This document shows, in pieces, positions 25,530 to 34,561 of a stretch of 64,000 nt of DNA; within the stretch, counting starts at the first letter, position 1; each line of letters starts with the position of its first letter. Location: positions 496,001 to 560,000 of the forward strand of contig NZ_CP085336.1 of NCBI RefSeq assembly GCF_020618475.1, given 5' to 3'. Origin of the DNA: Haladaptatus halobius. Its GTDB lineage: Archaea > Halobacteriota > Halobacteria > Halobacteriales > Haladaptataceae. The notes below the pieces were generated by a model. That model saw only the letters and a list, made by a program, of their open reading frames with translations. It was not told where the DNA came from and made no database searches. The position numbers were made by a program, and so were the translations under genes.

Positions 25530-26504
25530 TTAGCGGAGTTCCGGGGTCCACACGGACGAACACAGCGAGAGCCGCGCTTCGCGGGAGCGGACCCACCACG
25601 CGATGGTGACCGTCCCGACGACGATAGCGCCGACGCCGAGGAGACCCGCCTCGGGGCCGAACGGTCCACCGGTAAACACGCGCGGACCGACCTGTTCGGT
25701 CGCGACGACGGTCACGGGGAGACGAAGTCCGCTGACCGAAAAGCCGTAGACGCTCGTCTGAAAGAGGTTCCACGAGACGTGCAACCCGATGGAAAGTCCC
25801 AGTTCGCCGGTCAGCAGGTAGCCGGAAGCGAGCATGATTCCGGCGAGGACGATGACGAACGTGCTCGTGAGCGTCGCGTTCGGGTTGGACACGTGCCCGA
25901 TACCGAAGAGGATTGACGAACAGAGCGTCGCAATCGCAATCGCGGCGTCGCCGGATAGCCATCGGAACCAGCGGAACCCCTCGGCGAGGTTTGTGAGGAG
26001 ATAGCCGCGTAACAATAACTCCTCGCTGATGCCGACGAAGAGGAAGAACAGGACGGACGTGCAGAAGACGAGGACGAACGACAGGCCCGACATCGTCCGG
26101 AAGGTCCCGGTGACACGAATCCATCCGAGCGCGAGTTCGACCAAAAAAATCGCGGTCATGAGCGCCGCGCCGAGGGCCAGACCGAACCCGAAGTCGAGCC
26201 ACCACGACCGCGACAGGTGAAGGCCGAAGTCGGCGAACCGACGCCGGTCGATGAACCGCCCGACGAGGTACGTGAACAGGATCACGACGACGAGTTCGAG
26301 CAACGTTTGAAACAGCAGCGTGCCGAGACGCCCGAACGACGCGAACTGGAGTCCAACGAAGACGGACACTAACACCGGATGAAGCGAAAACGCCGCCGCG
26401 AGCGAGACGATTCCGAACACGATGGCGGCGACGACGAACCGCCACGGGAGACGCAGGCGTCGGTCCGCCGCGTTCCAAAAGACGTTCTTTATCGAAGTGC
26501 GCAC
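25530..26504 (-). CDS. CPBP-family intramembrane metalloprotease (Abi/CAAX-like)
   Basis: 324 residues and about eight membrane segments. The three CPBP motifs are present in order: EE-x3-R in GISEELLLRGYLL, F-x3-H in LFGIGHVSNPN, and H-x3-N in GLHVSWNLFQT. Relatives cleave prenylated or other membrane substrates, mature bacteriocins, or act in immunity. The role here is not known. The gene is much more GC-rich than its surroundings and is bounded on both sides by gene fragments, so it was probably acquired as a unit. Confidence 0.85.
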   Translation of the reverse strand: MRTSIKNVFWNAADRRLRLPWRFVVAAIVFGIVSLAAAFSLHPVLVSVFVGLQFASFGRLGTLLFQTLLELVVVILFTYLVGRFIDRRRFADFGLHLSRSWWLDFGFGLALGAALMTAIFLVELALGWIRVTGTFRTMSGLSFVLVFCTSVLFFLFVGISEELLLRGYLLTNLAEGFRWFRWLSGDAAIAIATLCSSILFGIGHVSNPNATLTSTFVIVLAGIMLASGYLLTGELGLSIGLHVSWNLFQTSVYGFSVSGLRLPVTVVATEQVGPRVFTGGPFGPEAGLLGVGAIVVGTVTIAWWVRSREARLSLCSSVWTPELR

Positions 26505-26550
26505 TACGAGGGTCTACGACGAGGCGGCTTGTCAAACCCCGAGTGATATT

Positions 26551-27399
26551 CGTCCGACGAAGAGTTTCAGTCGATACGCATTCGGTTATATACAGCAAGG
26601 CCAGCAGTCCGCCATCGAATTGCGAGGTGCAGAGTCACCCAAGGACGCCGAAATCGAAGACATCTGGATTGCCGGGCATCCAATCGGCATAATGCTCCAG
26701 AACGCAAAAAATCGCGATAAGATGTTTCGCAACGCCCTGCTCTTGCTCGCTGGCTGGGATCGCGATATCGTCGATAACCACACTGGAACGGATTTCCCCG
26801 ACGGCGCACTCGACGATTGTGAAAACGCCGCTAATGGGAGTACAACAAGCGGTACTGTCACAGTCGATCCAGAGCAGCTCGTCCCGATTCACCGAAAGAC
26901 GAAAGCACGGAAAACCGAGACCCACGACCTCTCAGGGAACAAATATCGGGCAACATTCGTGTGGCCAGCATTCTACGCGAGGGCGGTGAAAGAACAGGGT
27001 AAGTGGAAACTCTCGTCTGGACAGGTTCGGAACATCCTCGATGAACACGGTCTCGATACGAACCGGAACACAGTGCGCCGAACCATGAAATTCGTCGCAA
27101 AACTCTCGAGTGAGAAACCACAAGACGAGCGTGAGCCGCATGATCATGACAACCTGATCACGCTCACGACTGGTGGGTCGAAGCTCGTGCTTGTCGCTGA
27201 TAAAGACGAGTGGGAAGCGTACATGAGCTAGGTCAGCGAGTATCTCGAGGCAAAGAAACGCGCCCGGCAGGACGATCGATTGGACTCGGTTACAGCCAAG
27301 GATGCCCAGTCGGACGCAACTCAACTCACGAGAGCAATAGATGACACGGTCGGGATGTCGGAGGACACCACAGACACGGAGGGTGTTACGACAGCGTAA
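26551..27399 (+). pseudogene. Plasmid-type hypothetical protein, 5'-truncated, interrupted by TAG
   Basis: Coding reading begins about 26551, beside the CPBP start, and includes 'GYIQQGQQSAIELRG', 'DIWIAGHPIGIMLQNAKNRD', a helical DNA-binding-like part 'GKWKLSSGQVRNILDEHGLD' with TNRNTVRRTMKFV, and 'KLVLVADKDEWEAYMS'. After the TAG at 27229-27231 the same frame goes on (VSEYLEAKKRARQDDRLDSV) to TAA 27397-27399. The NRNTVRRTM segment resembles a winged-helix recognition helix. The gene ends inside the GTTAC repeat cluster. It may have been a replication or partition protein, but I cannot name the family. Confidence 0.5.
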
Positions 27400-27610
27400 C
27401 GCCCTCCCACGAATGAGCGTAACACCACTGCCCCCACAGTACCTGCAGAGATGAGAACGGACGCAAATTACGTCCGTTCTGATGCGTAACTATCACTCGG
27501 CTACTGTGTGGTGTAACGAATCCTTCTTTTCTCCTCTCGTGAGAGAAGCGAAAGAAGGACTCATTGTGCGTTACACTGACCGCTTGGTATGCGTTACGAC
27601 AGTGTAACGC
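27380..27610. repeat. Cluster of GTTAC inverted repeats and long hairpins (candidate origin or partition/operator site)
   Basis: Two imperfect copies of GTTACGACAGYGTAACGC bracket the region (27385-27402, 27592-27610). The first sits in an 11-base-arm hairpin, 27380-27405. Between them lie half-sites GCGTAACAC (27417), GCGTAAC (27484) and GTGTAACG (27511), a palindrome GTGCGTTACAC (27566), a perfect 10-base-arm hairpin (27454-27480), and a long hairpin with TCCTTCTTT/AAAGAAGGA arms and an inner CTCTC/GAGAG stem (27521-27559). No gene is present apart from the end of the preceding pseudogene. Confidence 0.6.
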
Positions 27611-28035
27611 TAGAGCTGTTCACCGAGTACGAGTATGATGAATACAATTCTAGAAGAGGCCGGTCGCGTATCACTACGAGGAACCCGCTACTAAGGAGAG
27701 GAAATCGTCTATGGTAGTATCTAATACTAACTATCAATCGATTTCTGAAGGAGCAAGGAAGATCGCACGAATATCTCGCGTATTGGTCGCTCGATTAGAC
27801 TATCGAGAGATCCAACAGAGTATAGCTGTAGCTGCGACGTAGTTTCGTTTGTTGTACCGATCACGACGAGTGTGACTACTCAACGAGAAATGTCGATCGA
27901 GGGAACGGGGCATACGTGTTGAGCAGTTATGATAACCAATACTCGTGTTCCGTAGGCATTAGCTGGCTGTGGTTCCGAGAAACATATTCAGTATTTCGAT
28001 GTCTGTCGATGTAATCGGGATTCTCCAAGAGGGGA
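27611..28035. other. Spacer without a supported gene
   Basis: About 425 AT-leaning bases between the repeat cluster and the SDR gene. No coding reading with family resemblance on either strand. Confidence 0.4.
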
Positions 28036-28773
28036 TCACTGCATACGTTCGCCACCGTTGACGTTCAACGTTTCACCAGTGACGAACCCGGCATCACGGA
28101 GATATGCGGCTGCATCGGCGATGTCCTCAGGTTGTCCAAATTGATCGAGTGGAATTTGCTGGCGCTCGTGTTCAGCTTCTTCAGGAGTGCGATCAGCAGT
28201 CATGTCCGTTTCGACGTGGCCGGGGGCGATCGCGTTAACACGGATGGTGGGAGCAAAGTCGCGAGCATGACTCTTCGTCAACCCAAGAAGACCGGCTTTC
28301 GAGGCAGCATAATGGCATTCAATTGGTGCACCGGTGTATGCCAATATCGAGGAGATATTCGTAATTGATGGCCCCTCTGGGACTGCTGACTCTCGGAGGT
28401 GTGCCAGCGCTGCCTTCGTTACGTTGAATGTGCCGTTGACATTCACATCCATTATCCAGTCAAAGTCCGTCGGTGAGAGATTCTCGGTGTAGACGTGCTG
28501 ATCGATGCCAGCATTATTGACGAGATGGTCAAGCTGACCAAACTCATCAATGGTCGTGGTAACGAGGTTGGTTGCGTCGTCTGGATCATTGACATCGGCT
28601 TGGACAGCGACGGCCTTGCAATCAGTTTCTCGTTCGATAGTGTCTACCACTGAGGCGGCCTTCCCGGTACTGTTTTGATAATTGATGATTACGTTATGGC
28701 CGTCGTCCGCAAATCGTTGAGCGATTGCGCGACCGATTCCTCGCGATGACCCTGTAACAATTGCTACTGGCAT
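28036..28773 (-). CDS. Short-chain dehydrogenase/reductase (FabG-like)
   Basis: 245 residues from the ATG at 28773 (MPVAIVTGSSRGIGRAIAQR). The frame is open upstream to 28959, but the extension lacks SDR character. The nucleotide motif is TGSSRGIG, then LVNNAGIDQHV. The catalytic Ser lies in TNISSILAYTG, and Tyr-x3-Lys in HYAASKAG. 'APGHVETDM' and the C-terminal 'FVTGETLNVNGG' are typical of FabG-type SDRs that use NAD(P)H. The substrate is probably a 3-ketoacyl or sugar-like carbonyl. It is divergent from the SMP-30-like gene, across ~200 bases. Confidence 0.9.
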   Translation of the reverse strand: MPVAIVTGSSRGIGRAIAQRFADDGHNVIINYQNSTGKAASVVDTIERETDCKAVAVQADVNDPDDATNLVTTTIDEFGQLDHLVNNAGIDQHVYTENLSPTDFDWIMDVNVNGTFNVTKAALAHLRESAVPEGPSITNISSILAYTGAPIECHYAASKAGLLGLTKSHARDFAPTIRVNAIAPGHVETDMTADRTPEEAEHERQQIPLDQFGQPEDIADAAAYLRDAGFVTGETLNVNGGERMQ

Positions 28774-28977
28774 GAGTAGCAATACGGAGGTCGCATCTGT
28801 GAAGATTCGGGTCAAGACGAGTAGATACAGGAATGAATTCAGTACGAACTCTCGCCTTGTCACAGGATAGTTTACCAGCATCCGAATTACACAACGGAAC
28901 GAACGCGATCCAGTCGTAGTGGGCTTCACGTTTGCCGTTTGCATCGAACTTAACAGCATATATCCCGATCATTCGTT

Positions 28978-29973
28978 ATGGTTCGGGTTACACGACGGAA
29001 AGCAATGAAGCTCGCTGGAGGGAACTTCGTCCTGCCAGCTATCACGACCACCGCCGCAGCACAACGGCCCACTGTAGAGACAATCGTCGAGATTCCGAGC
29101 GAACAAAAAGTGCCTGAGAACCTTGCATTTGCCGACGATGGCACCTTGTATTTCGGTATCACCGTGGGCGAAATCTGGCAACTCACTGCCGACCAAACTC
29201 AGCAAACTGGGTTAGCGCTCAACGACGCCACTCGGGTGACCACGTTGCCTGGCAGTGCAAGTGGCGTTGAAGTTGGTCCTAACGGTACTATTTTCGTTGG
29301 ATCACAAGCTGATGCAGGCACCGGAGTCTGGCAAGTCCCACAGAATGGAGGTGATCCATCCCTGTTCGCTGTAATCCCTAGGATGAACCAAAAGCAAGTG
29401 TTCCCGAACGACATCCTCTATGACAGTGATCAAAATCGGCTGCTTGTCACGGAATCATTCGGTGGCAGAGTATATGAAGTGCCACTCGATGCAGCAAATC
29501 CAGAAACTGCGGCATACGTGTGGTTAGACGCTGACAGTCTGGCAACAGAGAGCTTCGGAGCGAATGGATTGACTTTCGGGCCTGACGGCGCCGTATTTGT
29601 TGCCGTAACGCGTGCTGCAAGCGACGTCGGCGAGAATGTGGGCCGGTTAGTACGGGTTCCAGTCGCAGACGATGGGAGCACTACCGATCCGGAAGTCTAT
29701 CTTGAAAGTCCAGCGATCATTGGAGCAGATGGGATTACCACTAGGGGTCAGACCGTATACGTTGCTGCGAATTCACTGAACGAGGTTGTTCGGGTGACGC
29801 CGAGTAAGCAGACAAGAACAATCGCGTCGAGTGATGACGGCCTTGTGTTCCCATCGGACGTCGTCTTCGGGACAGCAAATCGACAACAGGACGACTTGTT
29901 TATCTGCAACTTCGCCAATGAAACACCGTCTCAAGCAGCAATTCTCCGCACCCGTCCGAATCAGAGAAATTGA
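28978..29973 (+). CDS. Exported SMP-30/gluconolactonase-like beta-propeller protein
   Basis: 331 residues. A twin-arginine-type start (VRVTRRKAMKLAGGNFVLPA) precedes a predicted cleavage after AAAQ. The rest consists of propeller blades with repeated 'GPDG..FV' and 'ADDGTLYF' turns (GVEVGPNGTIFVGS, 'NGLTFGPDGAVFVAVT', 'GIT..GQTVYVAAN'), as in SMP-30/strictosidine-synthase-like lactonases. It would act outside the cell on a lactone or similar compound. The neighbouring divergent SDR may act in the same pathway. No other gene supports this. Confidence 0.75.
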   Translation: MVRVTRRKAMKLAGGNFVLPAITTTAAAQRPTVETIVEIPSEQKVPENLAFADDGTLYFGITVGEIWQLTADQTQQTGLALNDATRVTTLPGSASGVEVGPNGTIFVGSQADAGTGVWQVPQNGGDPSLFAVIPRMNQKQVFPNDILYDSDQNRLLVTESFGGRVYEVPLDAANPETAAYVWLDADSLATESFGANGLTFGPDGAVFVAVTRAASDVGENVGRLVRVPVADDGSTTDPEVYLESPAIIGADGITTRGQTVYVAANSLNEVVRVTPSKQTRTIASSDDGLVFPSDVVFGTANRQQDDLFICNFANETPSQAAILRTRPNQRN

Positions 29974-29991
29974 AAGTATCTTCATGTCCTC

Positions 29992-30282
29992 GAGCACACC
30001 AAGAACGTCGCCAAAACGAACGATGTGATGGTTGCCCGACTTGGCTACTGAGAGGTTGCGACCCAGTACAGGTGTGATTACAAGAACGATGGCTACTGCG
30101 TCATGGAAGAGATGGCCGAGCGCGTTCCCGGTGTCAGCTACAAGGAGTCATGTACGTTGTCGATGGACGATGCAATGGGTGTCGGCGGGCATCACATCGA
30201 AATCACCTTCGGACATTCTGATCTGGCGGGGTGGATGCGAGCACACGAAGCGAACGCGGACATAGCCAAGGGAGGGCGCTAA
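29992..30282 (+). pseudogene. 3' remnant of an unidentified gene, copy 3 (longest)
   Basis: This reads LHVLEHTKNVAKTNDVMVAR-LGY, a TGA, then EVATQYRCDYKNDGYCVMEE, 'MAERVPGVSYKESCTLSMDD' and 'AMGVGGHHIEITFGHSDLAG' to TAA at 30280-30282, where the 197-bp repeat begins. It shows that the parent gene extended well upstream of the pieces at 1.8, 9.8 and 34.2 kb. It starts right after the SMP-30-like gene stop. Confidence 0.55.
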
Positions 30283-30477
30283 TTATAGCGTTGTAATCAC
30301 GGGGGTTCGAAGAACCCCATTTCGGCGACGCCACCACCCGAGATTCACACCGCCTTGGCGGTGAAACATGGTGGTACTAGTGTGTTGGTTACAGGGGAGT
30401 GCGTCAGTTTCTGCGTCTATTTCTGCGAAACGGAGGGGGATCGCGAGAGCGACCCCCTCTATTACGACGTTGTAATT
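30281..30477 (+). repeat. 197-bp inverted-repeat-ended element, copy 3
   Basis: Opposite orientation to copies 1 and 2. It starts AATTATAGCGTTGTAATCAC and ends with the inverse of CAATTACAACGTCGTAATAG. The length is again 197. It directly follows the stop of the gene remnant. The right flank reads as a short coding-like tail (GGNVIDYVVADLVEWIHDST) of unknown origin. Confidence 0.8.
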
Positions 30478-30889
30478 GAGCCTCTACTTCGGCGGGAACG
30501 TCATCGACTACGTCGTCGCTGATCTCGTAGAGTGGATTCACGACTCTACACCGTCGTCTCGGAGGAGTGGCTGATACCGAATACGAGGTGCCGAACCGAC
30601 GCCCCGGAAAAGATGTCGTCCCCCTTCGTTACTTCTGCGATACCTCTTGTACGGACAAATTGTCCGCCCGGAACACTAGCGGTCGACAAACTACTAGTAG
30701 ATTCTTAATTCCTCAAAATCAGATGTTGATTCTAAATGAAAGCTATCATTGCACAGTTCCAATGATTTATCATGCACAAACATAGCGTCACACCTTACGA
30801 ACGAGGGAACTCATTTGAGGCTGCTTTTCGGGATTCCGAGCAGGAATAGCGTGCTATAATACAGGGGCCAGTAATTACCACCCTACACA
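30478..30889. other. Spacer with a short coding-like tail only
   Basis: The first ~90 bases carry LYFGGNVIDYVVADLVEWIH-DSTPSSRRSG-stop, an unassigned protein tail. The remaining ~300 bases are AT-rich and show nothing I can support. Confidence 0.35.
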
Positions 30890-31111
30890 TTGTTATTTAC
30901 TGTGAGTGCCCCCCCAGAACTCCATGGGCAAGGCATTGGTTTTGAGTTGATGGATCGAGCAATGACGTTCTGTGAAGAAGTTGGCTTCCAGCGGGTGTAT
31001 TTGTGGACGTTCGAGGGTCTTGAGACCGCGCTCGACTTATACGAAGTGCATAATTTCACACTCACTGAGGAGAATACTCGTGAAGACTGGGGACCGAAAA
31101 CCACCTGCTAA
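30890..31111 (+). pseudogene. GNAT-family N-acetyltransferase, N-terminally truncated
   Basis: This reads SAPPELHGQGIGFELMDRAM, with the acetyl-CoA loop Q-G-I-G-F-E-L, then 'EVGFQRVYLWTFEGLETALD' and 'LYEVHNFTLTEENTREDWG', the normal C-terminal half of GNAT enzymes. The first ~70 residues are missing, although an ATT/TTG-type start at 30890 could produce a 73-residue stub. It cannot form a complete acetyltransferase fold. Confidence 0.65.
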
Positions 31112-31159
31112 AATTCAAGGTATATCTCTAAGCGACCACCGTTTAATATCTAACAATCT

Positions 31160-31935
31160 ATGCGTGAATACATCGCTCTCTTCAGATATAACCGAGGTGT
31201 CAATCCAGTCAGAGACGTCTTCATCAACCATTCGCAACTGGTGGCGACCTCTTTGACAATTTCGGCATCTTCGAATACTGAATGGAGGGTTGAACGCGTT
31301 TCAGGTCCGGAAAACGCACTTGATGCACTCGAAACCGTCTACCTCGATCCCGACATCTGCAACGAGTGCGTCGATCCACATCCAGCATGTGATATTCAAG
31401 TCGAATACGAGGTGCTTGAACGTGAACCGACGGCTCGCACCATTTACCGATCGACAAATGAAGGGGGCTTCTGTTACTCCGTTTCCTCGCTCGCCGTCGA
31501 AACGCTCGGGACTGGTGTCGTATTCGGCACTATGCAACGCGGCCCCTATTATGAGTGGCGCGTCCTGATTCCCGCCGACCGAGAACTTGGAGCGTTCCAC
31601 GACGCGCTCAAGCGCGATCTCCCGGACGGCGTGTCCCTCACAGTCCGACGTGTCGGCTCACCTGAACAGTGGCAGTATACCCTCCGAGACTATGGGACCG
31701 ACGTTTCCTACGAACAGCGCGAGGCGCTCGAAACTGCCGTACGACTCGGCTATTACGAATACCCGCACGAGGCGACGCTCGAAGACGTCGCCGCTGAACT
31801 CAATCTGCCTCTGACGACGCTTCGGTATGTCTTCGCCGCGTCGAAACATGGGCGATCGTGGTAGCTCAAGAACCCATGCTCGCTGACGAACAGACCGCGA
31901 CCGATACGTCAGCAGTACTGTTCGACCAAGACTAA
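31160..31935 (+). pseudogene. HTH-10 (Bat-type) transcriptional regulator with frameshifted C-terminus
   Basis: The N-terminal sensor part (residues 1-~165) has a Cys-rich motif, 'DICNECVDPHPACDIQ'. The HTH-10 domain is 'VSYEQREALETAVRLGYYEY', 'PHEATLEDVAAELNLPLTTL'. The annotated frame ends TLRYVFAASKHGRSW at 31864. One base inserted in 'tatgtcttcgccgc' (near 31830) restores the usual RLRR-VETWAIVVAQEP and runs to TAA 31933-31935. The recognition helix is still encoded, so a 234-residue product may keep partial function. Confidence 0.7.
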
Positions 31936-32135
31936 CCCGGCACTAAAGCGTTTTATCGTCCATCCAATCGCTATCGGATCTGTCGATCCTCCGATTGTCA
32001 GCTGCTCGCAGTACTGGCAGGAAGTGGCGAGCCTGACAGATATGTGTCGTCTCGTTCCCGTGCGTATATTCGTCTGTTCAATTCTAATAGTGCAAGTGCA
32101 GGGCTATCGATGCAGTACGCATACGGATACCTGTA

Positions 32136-32402
32136 ATGACGAAATCGAGTACACAGAACCAGGTAGCGCGCCGTCGTACACCACTGCGGGAATTCACCAT
32201 TGGAAAGCTAAGACAGTTTGGCGCTCGTATTTCGTGGCTCCTCTTCGTACATACATGAATAGGGGCCAGACTCATTGGAATAACGATCATGCTATGGTGG
32301 CAGGGGTTCGACGTGATTAAGCAAGCGCCCCTGCTCATCGTGATGGTTGGGCTCTGGTTCATCTTTGAAGTCCTCCTCTGGCCGATGGATGACCGGTCAT
32401 GA
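32136..32402 (+). pseudogene. Small membrane protein with internal TGA
   Basis: The ATG at 32136 opens MTKSSTQNQVARRRTPLREF and 'ISWLLFVHT'. A TGA follows at 32256-32258, and the same frame goes on as IGARLIGITIMLWWQGFDVI, 'KQAPLLIVMVGLWFIFEVLL' to TGA 32400-32402. Restored, it would be an ~88-residue protein with two membrane helices. Family unknown. Confidence 0.45.
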
Positions 32403-32407
32403 GCGCT

Positions 32408-32660
32408 ATGGCATCGATTCCGAGCGATTTCCGCGATCGATCTTTTCGAGAAGAAGACGTTCGCGCATCTAGTGACGCTGTTTCCGGATGGGATGTCGCA
32501 TGTTACTCCAGTGTGGAGCGATTATGATGCTGATCGTCTGTTAGTGAATAGCGAGCGTGATTTCCAAAAGGAGAAAAACGTCCGAAACGATCCGCGAGTC
32601 GCCATCAGTTTGACTGATCCTGACCACCCTCTGGTAACCATGGGAAAGCTTTATAGGTAA
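32408..32660 (+). pseudogene. PPOX-class (pyridoxamine-oxidase-like) flavin/F420 protein fragment
   Basis: The ATG at 32408 gives MASIPSDFRD. After a one-base shift the frame reads LFEKKTFAHLVTLFPDGMSH, 'VTPVWSDYDADRLLVNSERD', 'FQKEKNVRNDPRVAISLTDP', the first strands of F420-dependent PPOX-class reductases. It ends after DHPLVTMGKLYR, about half of the usual ~135 residues. Both the frameshift and the truncation inactivate it. Confidence 0.7.
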
Positions 32661-32729
32661 TATAACTAAGTGGTTAGTTAGATATGGCGGATCAACTGCA
32701 TCCATGGCGCAATACTCTGGAGGTCGTCC

Positions 32730-33137
32730 ATGCCTGAAGTGCCCCAAAGCGTGTACTCCGTAATCAGCCTAGATGAAGCAAAGGAACGGACAACAGATGA
32801 CTCAATACCAGTTGTGAAGGCAATAGGATACGAACTGCGGGCCCGTAGCGACCCTCGTCCGCGTGAATTGCGCTTCAATTATTTCTACTACGACAAAGGA
32901 CAAGCTGTTCCACGCCATAGACAGCGTGAACAGGAGGAACTCTTCTTCGTCGTTTCAGGCCGTTGTCGAATAGAAGTTGATGGAGACGAGTTCGAGGTTG
33001 AAGCGGACGACTTCGTCGTTATCGACCCTGGCCCATGGCGACGGATTACCGCTCTTGAGCCATCAGAAATTTTCGCTATCGGCGCACCGAATGTCCGCGA
33101 TGATGCCGTCTTTGAGGATGAGAATCCGTTCGACTAA
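32730..33137 (+). CDS. Single-domain cupin protein
   Basis: 135 residues. The cupin motif 1 region is 'GQAVPRHRQREQEELFFVVS' (His/Glu metal ligands, the first position reading PRHRQ). Motif 2 is 'VEADDFVVIDPGPWRRITAL', where the usual histidine is replaced by Trp-Arg, so metal binding may be weak. It is a small cytoplasmic beta-barrel, probably for an isomerase, oxygenase or sensing role. It is intact in an otherwise decayed stretch. Confidence 0.75.
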   Translation: MPEVPQSVYSVISLDEAKERTTDDSIPVVKAIGYELRARSDPRPRELRFNYFYYDKGQAVPRHRQREQEELFFVVSGRCRIEVDGDEFEVEADDFVVIDPGPWRRITALEPSEIFAIGAPNVRDDAVFEDENPFD

Positions 33138-33310
33138 TTTATTCACTCAATGAGTAGCCAAAGTGGATATATAAGGCTTCTGTCGGGCGATGATTAGTCG
33201 AGATCGCCGTACGGTCTCATTGGCATAGTATTTGGCAATGGATGCTGCAATTCGCGGGTTCATCTTATTTTCTTCCTTATATTTTGGTAATTTGTAATAA
33301 GATAGCTCGA

Positions 33311-34060
33311 CTAACCGAAGTCAAGTTGAGATAAGAATAAGACATGAGCTATGTAACGTGGTGGCATGACATATAACACGTTCGTTCCATTTGCCATCTC
33401 CGCGATTTGCTGTCGTGCGAGGTGACCTATTCGGGCGTACTCGTGGTGGTTACGCTCTCTTTCCGAGGCAGGCTCGGTATAGAGATAATTCTTATTTGAA
33501 TAGATTGCGAGATACGTCTCGATCGAATCCGGTAAGTTGGTTAGACGTTCGAGATCTTCTTTGATTTTGTTTGGGCCGAAGTCAAGTTCGTCTTGAATCT
33601 CTCCATCATGGCGCGATCCGAGGCTTGTTGATCGTGCGTGGGTCGGGAATTTATCCTTGTTTTTCACGAATTTGAGTTCAATGACTGCGCTAAAATCCCT
33701 CTTGTCAAATTTCTTCACACCGACATCCTATCGAACTGGATGCGTCAGCCGTTCGTTCAGGACAACAATATCGAATCAATTGTTTTTCTCTTTGGACACT
33801 TCACCATGAACTCGAGTGACACCCCGTTCTAAGAACGCCGATTGAACAGTCTGCGATTGTTTTTGTTTGTAGCTGGTCGTGTTTTCGAAGCTTGTCTGCT
33901 CAACCTCTGCATGGAGACAATCCTGCGTTCGGAGTTTGTTTCGTAGATATTCATGATGTCGAGCCTGGAGATCATACTCTGTGACGAAATCGGCCGGGTT
34001 ATCTACGAATTTGCGCGCTATCTTTTCGACGACTTCTGAATATATATTTTGTTCTATAAA
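33311..34060 (-). pseudogene. Restriction-endonuclease-like (PD-(D/E)xK) hypothetical protein with two nonsense codons
   Basis: One minus-strand frame from ~34060 reads 'SEVVEKIARKFVDNPADFVT', 'EYDLQARHHEYLRNKLRTQD', 'SAFLERGVTRVHGEVSKEKN'. A TGA follows, then FDIVVLNERLTHPVR, a TAG, and 'VKKFDKRDFSAVIELKFVKN', continuing to 33311. The D-(x)n-E-x-K arrangement (FDIVVL ... VIELKF) fits the PD-(D/E)xK nuclease core. No start codon is visible upstream. The largest continuous piece (33311-33718) would lack the catalytic Asp. Confidence 0.55.
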
Positions 34061-34130
34061 TAAACGATATTAGTAGCATAGTCCAGTGAATAGAAAAGAT
34101 TGATCGAACAAGATCTCTCATATTGCCGCT

Positions 34131-34149
34131 GTTAGTATATTATACTAAC
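34131..34149. repeat. Perfect 19-base palindrome
   Basis: GTTAGTATATTATACTAAC is a perfect palindrome around a central T. It lies between the nuclease-like pseudogene and gene-remnant copy 4. Possibly an operator or the end of a mobile element. Confidence 0.5.
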
Positions 34150-34157
34150 AACACAGC

Positions 34158-34283
34158 GTGAGTTACAAAGAGTCCCGAATGCTGTCAGCGGGCGACGCGA
34201 TGAGAGTCGGGGGCTATCCTGACTTGGCAGGATGAATGCGCGCCCACGAAGCTAACACGGAGATCACGAATGATGGTCGCTGA
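34158..34283 (+). pseudogene. 3' remnant of an unidentified gene, copy 4 (most decayed)
   Basis: This reads SYKESRMLSAGDAMRVGG, then PDLAG, a TGA, and MRAHEANTEITNDGR to TGA at 34281-34283. About ten codons (the HHIEITFGH segment) are deleted relative to the other copies. The 197-bp repeat copy 4 begins at its stop. Confidence 0.55.
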
Positions 34284-34476
34284 TTATGATGGTGTAATCA
34301 CGGGGTTCTTCGAACTCCCATTTTGGCGACGCCACCACCCGAGATTCACACCGTATTGCCGGTGAAACATGGTGGTACTAGTGTGTTGGCACGGTGGAGT
34401 GCGTCTTTTTCTGCGTCGTTTCCTGCGAAACGGAGGGGGATCGCGTTGCGATCCCCCTTTATTACAATGTTATAAG
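34282..34476 (+). repeat. 197-bp inverted-repeat-ended element, copy 4
   Basis: Same orientation as copy 3, 195 bases. It starts GATTATGATGGTGTAATCAC and ends with the inverse of CCTTATAACATTGTAATAAA. All internal blocks of the family are present with a few small deletions. Confidence 0.8.
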
Positions 34477-34561
34477 GTAGTCCCGTACCCCGACGTGTTG
34501 TTCTCTTCTACCGGTTCTGGTTGGTCGCCGCCTAGTTCCGTGAGTCCTGCGTGGTCGAACG

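Noticed and set aside
25480..26598. 372-codon minus-strand frame across the CPBP gene
   Set aside because: It is the shadow of the GC-rich CPBP gene in another frame: Arg/Pro-rich without any motif, while the 324-residue frame has all three CPBP motifs.
32024..32320. 98-codon plus-strand frame
   Set aside because: It overlaps the better-formed small membrane protein frame at 32136-32402 and has no coding character.
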